Below, piece after piece: positions 37,068 through 45,000 of a stretch of 64,000 nucleotides of DNA. The first letter of the stretch is position 1. The number at the start of each line of letters is the position of its first letter. The translations under genes and the position numbers were made by a program. Under the pieces are notes generated by a model. It ran no database searches and had not been told where the DNA came from. It was given only the letters and a program-made list of their open reading frames with translations. Source of the stretch: Lachnospiraceae bacterium (GTDB lineage Bacteria > Bacillota > Clostridia > Lachnospirales > Lachnospiraceae); assembly GCA_017473905.1 (NCBI GenBank), contig JAFUJA010000022.1, positions 1 to 64,000 on the forward strand, written 5' to 3'.

Positions 37068-38216
37068 TTATTCCTCTACGGAGTCTTCATATCCTTCTTC
37101 CGTAAGCTCCTCGTATTCTTCCTCATAATCATCTTCATCATACTCATAATCTTCATAGCGGAATCCGGGAGCATCCTTTGCCTGTGTTTCGCTCTTAATG
37201 TCGATCTTGTAACCTGTTAATTTTGCTGCAAGACGGGCATTCTGGCCTTCTTTACCGATGGCAAGGGATAACTGATAATCGGGAACAACAACCTTAGCGG
37301 TCTTTTCATCAGGATCTGCAAAAACTGCAACAATCTGTGCAGGTGATAAAGCATTCTGAATTAAGTTTCCGGGGTTTTCATCCCAATTGATAATATCAAT
37401 CTTCTCACCGCCAAGTTCATCCACGATTGCATTTACTCTGGCACCATTCATACCTACACATGCACCAACAGGTTCAACGTTGGGGTTGTGGGAACAAACT
37501 GCCATTTTGGTTCTGCTACCGGGCTCTCTTGCGATGCTCATAATTTCAACGGTACCGTCTCTGATTTCAGCAACCTCTGCTTCAAATAATCTCTTAACGA
37601 AATCAGGATGTGTACGGCTTACTAAAATTCTGGGTCCCTTGGAATTTGCTTTTACTTCAAGGATATAAACCTTGATACGGTCTGTAGGACGGAAATGCTC
37701 GCCTTTTACCTGTTCGGATTCATTTAAAATCGCATCTGCTTTACCAAGATTAATGGAAATATTACGTCCTAAATATCTCTGAACAACACCGGTAACAATA
37801 TCCTTTTCTTTTGCGTGGAACTGATTGTAAACAACGCTTCTTTCTTCTTCACGGATTTTCTGAAGAATAACGTTTTTCGCATTCTGGGTTGCAATACGGC
37901 CGAATTCTTTGGATTTGATTTCAACCTTTACCACATCACCTGTTTTTGCTTTCTTTGCAATCTTTTTAGCATCCTCAAGAGCAATCTCGAGCATATCATC
38001 TTCAATTTCTTCTGCTGTTTCTACAACAGTCTTCTCTGCATATACAAGGAAATCACAGGTTTCCTTATTGATTTCCACCTTTACATTATCTGCCTTGCCG
38101 AAGTGATTCTTGCATGCAAGCATCAAAGAGTTTTCAATCGCCTCAAAGAGTGTTTCTTTGCTGATTTCTTTCTCCTTCTCAAGGATATTCAATGCTTCCA
38201 TTAATTCTTTGTTCAT
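37068..38216 (-). CDS. nusA: Transcription termination/antitermination factor NusA
   Basis: A 382-residue NusA with N-terminal RNAP-binding domain (1-130), S1 domain (about 135-200), KH1/KH2 (about 205-350, HNPNVEPVGACVGMNGARVNAIV region and SLAIGKEGQNARLAAKLTG) and a short acidic tail rich in Glu, Asp and Tyr. It lacks the C-terminal acidic repeats of E. coli, as usual in Firmicutes. Confidence 0.97.
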   Translation of the reverse strand: MNKELMEALNILEKEKEISKETLFEAIENSLMLACKNHFGKADNVKVEINKETCDFLVYAEKTVVETAEEIEDDMLEIALEDAKKIAKKAKTGDVVKVEIKSKEFGRIATQNAKNVILQKIREEERSVVYNQFHAKEKDIVTGVVQRYLGRNISINLGKADAILNESEQVKGEHFRPTDRIKVYILEVKANSKGPRILVSRTHPDFVKRLFEAEVAEIRDGTVEIMSIAREPGSRTKMAVCSHNPNVEPVGACVGMNGARVNAIVDELGGEKIDIINWDENPGNLIQNALSPAQIVAVFADPDEKTAKVVVPDYQLSLAIGKEGQNARLAAKLTGYKIDIKSETQAKDAPGFRYEDYEYDEDDYEEEYEELTEEGYEDSVEE

Positions 38217-38261
38217 TTTTGTTATTTTCCTCCTATTCTGAAATCGGGTTATCGTATCTTT

Positions 38262-38726
38262 TTAAAAATCAAAAGCAAGGCGGATTACCGCAACATCTGC
38301 TCTTTTAAATTCAAGTTCTTTTTCGTCACATTCAATCGTAATGGTCTCGCTGTCAAAAGCCTTAAGTGTTCCTGCAAATTCTTTGCATTTATCAATGGGC
38401 TTGTAGGTTTTCAGTTCTACAGCTTCTCCAATGCTTTTTGCAAGATGTTTGTCTTTCTTCAACACCCTGCCAAGACCCGGACTGCTTACTTCAAGAATGT
38501 AGGCATCTTCAATAAAATCTTCCACATCCAACGCATCTGACAATTCCCTGCTCACCGCTTCGCAATCATTGATATTAACACCTTCCGGTTTATCAATGTA
38601 TGCTCTCAGGTAAAAATCACTGCCTTCTTTTACATATTCCACATCGTAAATTTCAACATGATTTTTTTCTGCAATGGGAGCCAAAAGGGCTTCACATTTT
38701 TCTTCATAAATGTCTTTTTTTGCCAT
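38262..38726 (-). CDS. rimP: Ribosome maturation factor RimP
   Basis: A 154-residue RimP with YDVEYVKEGSDFYLRAYIDK, VSRELSDALD and the EVSSPGLGRVLKK signature. Needed for 30S maturation. The ATG at 38726 was chosen as the family start (MAKKDIYEE); longer readings lack similarity and extend into the leader hairpin. First gene of the rimP-nusA-ylxR-ylxQ-infB-rbfA-nrnA-truB-ribF run. Confidence 0.95.
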   Translation of the reverse strand: MAKKDIYEEKCEALLAPIAEKNHVEIYDVEYVKEGSDFYLRAYIDKPEGVNINDCEAVSRELSDALDVEDFIEDAYILEVSSPGLGRVLKKDKHLAKSIGEAVELKTYKPIDKCKEFAGTLKAFDSETITIECDEKELEFKRADVAVIRLAFDF

Positions 38727-38758
38727 CCCTTTTTTTACTTCCTTTCTCTTCAACAAAC

Positions 38759-38784
38759 AAGAGTGGACTTCGCAGCCCACTCTT
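38759..38784 (-). promoter_or_regulatory. Leader hairpin before rimP
   Basis: AAGAGTGG/CCACTCTT stem with a ten-base loop between promoter and rimP, followed on the minus strand by GTTTGTTG. It could act as a terminator for the methyltransferase gene or as an attenuator of the nusA operon. It resembles the hairpin at 39761-39782. Confidence 0.5.
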
Positions 38785-38813
38785 AATCATCATGCTATAT
38801 TTAATTCTTTTAA

Positions 38814-38842
38814 ATCTTAACACTTTAAATATATTTCGTCAA
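38814..38842 (-). promoter_or_regulatory. Promoter of the rimP-nusA-infB operon
   Basis: Minus-strand TTGACG (38837-38842), 17-base spacer and TAAGAT (38814-38819), about 90 bases before rimP. Confidence 0.78.
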
Positions 38843-38865
38843 GGGAAAATAGGGATTCTTTTTGC

Positions 38866-39654
38866 TTAAATACTTTTAAATTCATACATTCTATACATGG
38901 ATCTGGCAATCTTTCCCGCAAAAAGATTTTTAAACACTACTTTTTCCATTCCCTGCAGTTCATCTATGTACTTCTGAGGTGTCATATTGTATTCTTGCAC
39001 AAACATCAAATCCGATTTTTTAGCCAGGGATTCCGGATCATCATATCCGTATACCAGGGTTACTCCAACATCATTGATGGGATTTTTGTGCTTTGACGCT
39101 TTGGCACCTTTTTCCGTATAACAATCCATCAGCACTTTTACCGTTTTAAAATGTCCGGCAAGATTTGACAGTAATCCCTTCAATTCATCCGGCGCGAAGT
39201 ACATGCTGACACCTTCCAGAACAATGACTGCATCCTGATTCGCCTCAATGTGATTTTTCCAAACACCGCTTCTCATGTCAGCTGCCAGCATATGATAAGA
39301 ATCCGACTCCGTGTAATACTTACGTCTTTCTTCTATCACCTCCGGAAAATCGATGTCATACCACTTCGTATCTATTAGTTCTACTCTTTCGATTCTGCTG
39401 TCCATCCCGCAACCGATATGCAAAACAATCGCCTGAGGATTCGCTTTTATTTCCCGGGCTACCCATTCATCGTAAATGGCAGCACGTATGGCCATATAAT
39501 AAGCAAGCCATTTGGATTTGGACTTTCCTTTCAGGTCAAAACCTTCCCGCTCCCAAATCTCTACTGCTTTCTTATCTTGAATTATGATGTTTTTCTTACT
39601 CACATATGCTTTGCCGTATAAGGGGATATAGAGGGTTTTGTTTACGCTGTTCAT
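38866..39654 (-). CDS. LCM-type class I SAM-dependent methyltransferase
   Basis: A 262-residue protein of the leucine-carboxyl-methyltransferase/TcmP superfamily. SAM motif VLHIGCGMDSR is at about residues 77-87, then YDIDFPEVIEERRKYY and VLEGVSMYFAPDEL. Bacterial members methylate small molecules or polyketides; the substrate here is unknown. It is monocistronic in appearance, with its own promoter and flanking hairpins, and interrupts the conserved polC-rimP order. Confidence 0.85.
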   Translation of the reverse strand: MNSVNKTLYIPLYGKAYVSKKNIIIQDKKAVEIWEREGFDLKGKSKSKWLAYYMAIRAAIYDEWVAREIKANPQAIVLHIGCGMDSRIERVELIDTKWYDIDFPEVIEERRKYYTESDSYHMLAADMRSGVWKNHIEANQDAVIVLEGVSMYFAPDELKGLLSNLAGHFKTVKVLMDCYTEKGAKASKHKNPINDVGVTLVYGYDDPESLAKKSDLMFVQEYNMTPQKYIDELQGMEKVVFKNLFAGKIARSMYRMYEFKSI

Positions 39655-39700
39655 GGGGAGTATCCTTTTAAAATTACTTAAAGTTTCTTTTTATCAAAAC

Positions 39701-39729
39701 AGTATAACATGGTTTTTGAACATCCGCAA
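39701..39729 (-). promoter_or_regulatory. Promoter of the methyltransferase gene
   Basis: TTGCGG (39724-39729), 17 bases, TATACT (39701-39706) on the minus strand, about 47 bases before the ATG. The -35 is weak. Confidence 0.6.
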
Positions 39730-39760
39730 TTATTCTTACGCCACGGTAAACACCAAACAA

Positions 39761-39782
39761 GAGTGGGCATTACTGCCCACTC
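39761..39782 (-). terminator. Terminator-like hairpin after the lipoprotein gene
   Basis: Perfect nine-bp stem GAGTGGGCA/TGCCCACTC with a four-base loop, followed by TTGTTTGG on the minus strand, 36 bases past the lipoprotein stop. Confidence 0.65.
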
Positions 39783-39818
39783 CAGTCCTTAAATGATATG
39801 ATTCATAACATAATGATA

Positions 39819-41342
39819 TTAGTTATAATATTTATCAAGCCATTCATCATCAAACCCATATTCTTCCATTACAGATCTTCTATATACGAATTCTTTTACG
39901 TTATAACCACGAGATTCAATAATATCTATCAATTGATTTCTTGCCCAATCCATTTCATACTCACTCATAAATCCATTATCAAGCTCAAGCGAATCCGGTG
40001 CAACAGATTCTTTATCGGACCATGCCAAACCACATGGAACGGTCTTATAATAGGTGGCGTACAGCACTGCATACGTCGCTTGAATATCAACTTTCCACTG
40101 TATCTTAAGTTTGTTACCATAGCCCGGAATCAAAGCATTCGCCAATTTCTTTTCTTCCAATGCTACCCCGCCGGATACACGATCTTTATAGTAAATATAA
40201 TCTTTTTGCATTTCAGAAATTTTATCTGCCAGACAAACTAGTACCAAATTAAGAGTCTCAAGATTTGTACCCTTACTTTGTCCACTTTCAAACGAATATA
40301 CAAAAGGAAGAGGATGATTTACGGACTCCATATCAACGAAATATGAAAATAAGGTGCCATAGATTTCATTTAACTCTCTTGTTTTTTCTTCAAGTTGCAA
40401 AAATAAGTCTTCATTCTCCTTAACAAATGTAATATAAAGTTCCTCATAAGATTTTGCAAATTCAATTGCTTTATCACTAAGGTTATTAGGTTTGTATTGT
40501 ATTCTTAAAAAATTCCGATGATGAGCCAAAGAATAATATTGCGAATCATAAAATTCATCTCTTAGTTCTTCCGGAATTTCCTCAATAGGACAACGTTCCA
40601 TAATTTCACACACAATTACAAGCATATCCTTATATGTTGTGGCGAAATCATAGGCATATTGATCAATAGCATCTGCCTGTTTTTTCAAATTTTCATCCAT
40701 TACATAGTCACTTAATTTCGGAAATAAGGCCATATAATCATCGAAAGTTTCAATCGTGTATGCTTTTTGTATTTCTTCCATTTCTTCCAAAGAAAAATAT
40801 GATGAAAATTTCTCTTTAACAATTTCTTTTTCAAATTCTTCACCCGTGTAATAATTTTCATCGTGCCGAACCTGTTGAGAATGATCTCCTTCTTTGTATG
40901 CATTATATATAGTTATCTCATTTGTAACATAATAATACATATCCCTTATCATATATTTGTTAAGATAATTGCCTGTTGTATAATTATATTTTTTATCATA
41001 CTTCTTATCTAATTTATCAATCGTCTCTTCCGAAAGAGAATAATAATTAAAATTCACAAAATCTTCCCAATTATAAACATAATACTTCTCACTCATTGCA
41101 TCAATATGAGCACATGCATCTTCAAAGGATATTTCTTCTGTGGATACTTTCGGTTCATTCCAATTTATAGGAACTAATTCTATGGTATCGGATTCAGCTT
41201 TTCCGTCATCTTCACTTGCTGCCTCAGAGGACGAAGCTTGCTCTGACTGTTCTTGAGTAACATCATTACTGACATTCATTGTATTACATCCTATCAAACT
41301 TACTACGATTAATAAGACAACTAAAATTCTAAACTTTTTCAT
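39819..41342 (-). CDS. Predicted lipoprotein of unknown function
   Basis: A 507-residue protein with a lipoprotein signal (MKKFRILVVLLIVVSLIGC, lipobox Cys19), a Gln/Ser/Glu/Ala-rich low-complexity spacer (about 25-55), then a mostly helical, charged body rich in Tyr, Glu and Lys. I recognise no domain or catalytic motif. Base composition looks more AT-rich than flanking genes and codon choice differs, which fits acquisition. It is transcribed divergently from the HTH gene at 41608, so that regulator is a candidate controller. It would be anchored on the outer face of the membrane. Confidence 0.75.
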   Translation of the reverse strand: MKKFRILVVLLIVVSLIGCNTMNVSNDVTQEQSEQASSSEAASEDDGKAESDTIELVPINWNEPKVSTEEISFEDACAHIDAMSEKYYVYNWEDFVNFNYYSLSEETIDKLDKKYDKKYNYTTGNYLNKYMIRDMYYYVTNEITIYNAYKEGDHSQQVRHDENYYTGEEFEKEIVKEKFSSYFSLEEMEEIQKAYTIETFDDYMALFPKLSDYVMDENLKKQADAIDQYAYDFATTYKDMLVIVCEIMERCPIEEIPEELRDEFYDSQYYSLAHHRNFLRIQYKPNNLSDKAIEFAKSYEELYITFVKENEDLFLQLEEKTRELNEIYGTLFSYFVDMESVNHPLPFVYSFESGQSKGTNLETLNLVLVCLADKISEMQKDYIYYKDRVSGGVALEEKKLANALIPGYGNKLKIQWKVDIQATYAVLYATYYKTVPCGLAWSDKESVAPDSLELDNGFMSEYEMDWARNQLIDIIESRGYNVKEFVYRRSVMEEYGFDDEWLDKYYN

Positions 41343-41523
41343 TAAATTCCCTCCCTTTAATCATGCTTAAATATAGTCGAATCTTTAACTGTAATGCTTC
41401 TTGCTTTCACAAGATATTTCTGTCCGTATCACCTTCTTACTCCATATCCATATTTAATGATTAGATTTTGTACAAGTTTATAACTGCTTAAGTTATAATT
41501 ATCTCCATACAAAACCCAAAAAC

Positions 41524-41590
41524 TTCATCTTTAGAAGTATATTATCACATTTTTCATATATCTTCAACATTAGAAGTTTCATTTTTAGAA
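41524..41590 (+). promoter_or_regulatory. Three near-identical 13-bp operator-like boxes
   Basis: TTCATCTTTAGAA (41524-41536), TTCAACATTAGAA (41563-41575) and TTCATTTTTAGAA (41578-41590) share TTCAWNWTTAGAA, each with TTC/GAA inverted ends. The last box ends about seven bases before the GGAGG of the HTH gene. No promoter could be assigned with confidence in this 265-base divergent gap. Confidence 0.65.
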
Positions 41591-41607
41591 ATTTATATGG
41601 AGGAAAT

Positions 41608-41850
41608 ATGAAAATATATTGGGATGGTAAAATCAAAAACTTAGTTGGACCAAAGGTAAAAGAATTAAGAACACAAAAGAAATTAACACAAAAAAATCTC
41701 GCTATTCAGCTTCAGTTATTGGGTTATGAGTTTAACGAACTGACGATTTTAAGAATTGAACAGCAAACTCGATTTGTAAGCGATATGGAACTCCTTGCTC
41801 TCGCTACGTATTTCGAAACAGAAATCAAAGATTTGTATCCAAAGAACTAA
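41608..41850 (+). CDS. Small XRE-family HTH regulator
   Basis: An 80-residue protein, the only clear plus-strand gene here. The helix-turn-helix is LRTQKKLTQKNLAIQLQLLG followed by NELTILRIEQQTRFVSDMEL, the Cro/CI-type pattern. No toxin or effector domain is attached. GGAGG lies five bases before the ATG. It is divergent to the lipoprotein gene and preceded by three repeated boxes that it may bind. Confidence 0.88.
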   Translation: MKIYWDGKIKNLVGPKVKELRTQKKLTQKNLAIQLQLLGYEFNELTILRIEQQTRFVSDMELLALATYFETEIKDLYPKN

Positions 41851-41863
41851 AAAAGAGATGCAA

Positions 41864-41894
41864 ATAAAAAAAGCATTGAAACACCTGTTTCAAT
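41864..41894 (-). terminator. Terminator after tRNA-Glu
   Basis: Perfect nine-bp stem ATTGAAACA/TGTTTCAAT with a two-base loop, followed on the minus strand by GC and seven T. It lies 48 bases beyond the tRNA and also marks the end of the HTH gene, but has no T run in that direction. Confidence 0.85.
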
Positions 41895-41941
41895 ACTCTT
41901 TCTCGGGTTGGGCTATTCATAAATGTATCTTTTATAAATAA

Positions 41942-42013
41942 CAGCCCGTAGGGGAATCGAACCCCTGTTTCCGCCGTGAGAGGGCGGCGTCTTAACCGCT
42001 TGACCAACGAGCC
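41942..42013 (-). tRNA. tRNA-Glu (anticodon CTC)
   Basis: A 72-base cloverleaf on the minus strand starting GGCTCGTTGGTC. The acceptor stem GGCTCGT/ACGGGCT has G-U at the first and fourth pairs, anticodon stem CCGCC/GGCGG encloses loop CTCTCAC with anticodon CTC, and the T-arm is GGTTCGATTCC. CCA is not encoded. Reads GAG codons; the more usual glutamate tRNA has TTC. Confidence 0.95.
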
Positions 42014-42019
42014 ATATGT

Positions 42020-42044
42020 CCTTGCCTGATTTTCACAGGCAAGG
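42020..42044 (-). repeat. Inverted repeat at the tRNA-Glu start site
   Basis: Perfect nine-bp arms CCTTGCCTG (42020-42028) and CAGGCAAGG (42036-42044), immediately upstream of the mature tRNA and overlapping the expected transcription start. Confidence 0.7.
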
Positions 42045-42047
42045 ATT

Positions 42048-42076
42048 ATTCTATAATAGTTTTATAAAAAATGCAA
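42048..42076 (-). promoter_or_regulatory. Promoter for tRNA-Glu
   Basis: TTGCAT, a 17-base spacer and TAGAAT (42048-42053) on the minus strand, in the 81-base gap after polC. Confidence 0.7.
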
Positions 42077-42094
42077 GTCCTTTTTAGAACTTTT

Positions 42095-45000
42095 TTAAAA
42101 CATATCAAAAAGACTCAACTGATTGCTTTCGGGAATATCTCCCAACAGACCTAACTGGGCAAGTTTTTCCGTAACGGTTTTGGTAACCTTGGTTCTTTCC
42201 CTGAAATCATCCTGGGACAGGAACGGGCCATCTTTCACCGCTTCCACAATACCTTCTGCCGCTTTTTCCGCAAGTCCGTCAACACTGATTAAGGAAGGCA
42301 TGATTTTACCGTCAACAATCTGGAAATTTCTGGCACTAGCCCGGAAAATATCCAAAGGCTCGAATTCAAATCCACGGGCATACATTTCCTGTACAATTCG
42401 CATATCTTTATATGCATCCTGCTCTTTGTTGCTGAGTGTATTCTCCCGCTTTTTATAATCTTCCATGGTACGACGAAGTGCCGCTTCACCCTGACACATC
42501 AATTCATAAGAGAATGCCGTTGCACGGATACTGAAATACGCTGCATAATATGCCAGAGGATAATTAACCTTACAATACGCAATACGCCATGCCATCATAA
42601 CATAAGCAGCCGCATGCGCCTTCGGGAACATGTACTTAATCTTTTTACAGGACCAGATATACCATTGCGGTACATTTGCCGCTTTCATGGCCTCTTCCCA
42701 TTCCGGTTTCAACCCTTTTCCCTTACGAACACTTTCCATAATGGTAAACGATAAACTGGCCTCTACTCCCATACCGATTAAGTAAGTCATAATATCATCT
42801 CGGGTACAGATTGCCGTAGAAATGGTTGCCGTACCTTCACTGATTAATTTCTGTGCATTTCCAAGCCATACGTCCGTACCGTGGGCAAGACCCGCAATTC
42901 GAACCAGGTCAGAGAAACTCTGAGGATTGGTATCAATTAACATCTGAATCGCAAAATCCGTACCAAACTCAGGGATACCCAAAGACCCCAGCTGACATCC
43001 GTAAATATCTTCCGGTTTGATTCCCAGTGCCTCCGTATTCTGGAACAAACTCATTACCTGAGGGTCATCCAGAGGAATCTGCAAAGGATCAATTCCTGTT
43101 AAATCCTGAAGCATACGAATCATGGTAGGATCGTCGTGTCCGAGAATGTCAAGTTTTAAAAGGTTATGGTCAATGGAATGATAGTCAAAATGGGTTGTAA
43201 TGATATCCGTTGTCATATCATTTGCCGGCTTCTGCACCGGAGTAAACTGATTGATATCATAACCAATAGGCAAAACAATAATTCCACCGGGGTGCTGTCC
43301 CGTGGTACGTCTTACATCCACACACCCCTGTACAATACGATTGATTTCACATTCCCTTTTATGAATATTACGTTCTTCGTAATATTTTTTGACATAACCG
43401 TACGCTGTTTTCTCCGCCAGGGTACCAATGGTTCCCGCACGAAAAGTCTGTCCGGCGCCAAATATAACTTCCGTGTATTTATGCGCTTTAGACTGATATT
43501 CACCGGAGAAGTTAAGATCAATATCCGGCTCCTTGTCACCCTTAAAACCAAGAAACGTTTCAAAAGGAATATCGAAGCCGTCTTTTTTTAATTTTGCACC
43601 ACACTTGGGGCACATTTTATCCGGCATATCACAGCCCGCTTTCCCTGCATAAGCTTTTACATCCGGAGAATCAAACTCGGAATAAAAGCATTCACTGCAA
43701 TAATAATGAGGTGACAAAGGATTTACCTCGGTAATACCTGCCATGGTAGCCACAAAGGAAGAACCTACGGAACCACGGGAGCCTACGAGATACCCGTCTT
43801 CATTAGACTTCCACACGAGCTTCTGTGCAATGATATACATAACCGCGAAACCGTTGGTGATAATGGAATTTAATTCTTTCTTCAAGCGCTCTTCTACAAT
43901 TTCGGGAAGGTTCTCACCATAAATTTCATGCGCTTTTGTATAACAGATATTTGTCAGCGTCTCATCACTGTTGGGAATCACCGGAGGACACTTATCGGGA
44001 TGAATGGGCGAAACAAACTCACACATATCCGCAATCATGTTTGTATTGGTAATTACAACTTCTTCTGCTTTCTGACTTCCCAGATAGGTAAATTCTTCCA
44101 GCATTTCTTCCGTAGTTCTGAAATAAAGCGGTGCCTGCTCATCTGCATCCGCAAATCCTTTCCCTGCCATAATAATACTTCTGTAAACAGAGTCTTCCGG
44201 ATCGCAGAAATGAACATCACAGGTTGCGCAGACCGGTTTATTATACATCTCTCCCAGTTCTACAATACGACGATTTAAAGCCTGCAAATCCTCCTCCGTA
44301 TTGATATCAGGAAATCGTTCTTCACGTATCATAAAGCGGTTATTTCCTATGGGCTGAATCTCCAGATAATCATAAAACTGAACAATATTTGCTATCATGT
44401 CATCCGGCTTATCTTCCAGGATTGCCTGAAACAATTCTCCTGCTTCACATGCTGAGCCCACAATCAAGCCTTCCCGCAACTCATTTAACAGACTTTTGGG
44501 AATTCTGGGAACACGTTGAAAATATTTTACATGGGAAGCGGACACCAGACGATATAAATTTCTTCTCCCTTCTTCATTTCTTGCAAGAATAATTACATGA
44601 TAAGAAGGAAGTCTTCTGATGGTATCCGGATTGGATGCAGTCATTTCGTTAATTTGCGCCAGGGTATGTATATCCTGTTTTTCAAGTTCCCGCAGGAATT
44701 TTATATAAATCAGTGAAAGAATCCGAACGGCTTCTTCTCCTTTTTCCAAATCGCCGCATTCCATTTTATAATGTTTTACCAGAGAATCCAAACCGAATCT
44801 TGCTCTTCCTTCCACCAGAACACGAGCAAGCGCCATACTGTCTACATAAGTAAAATCATGGTTAATATTGATTTGTTCCGCATTGGTTTTAATAAAAGAA
44901 TGTGCAGTTGCAAGATTGTGGGATACCAAAACAGCTCCTTTGGCAAATGCAAAGAACTCAGACAATGCTCCTTCTATAAAAGGCGCATTGCTCACCATTT

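Noticed and set aside
41942..42013. Attachment site of an integrative element at the tRNA-Glu gene
   Set aside because: No integrase gene and no repeated tRNA 3' end were found in the window.
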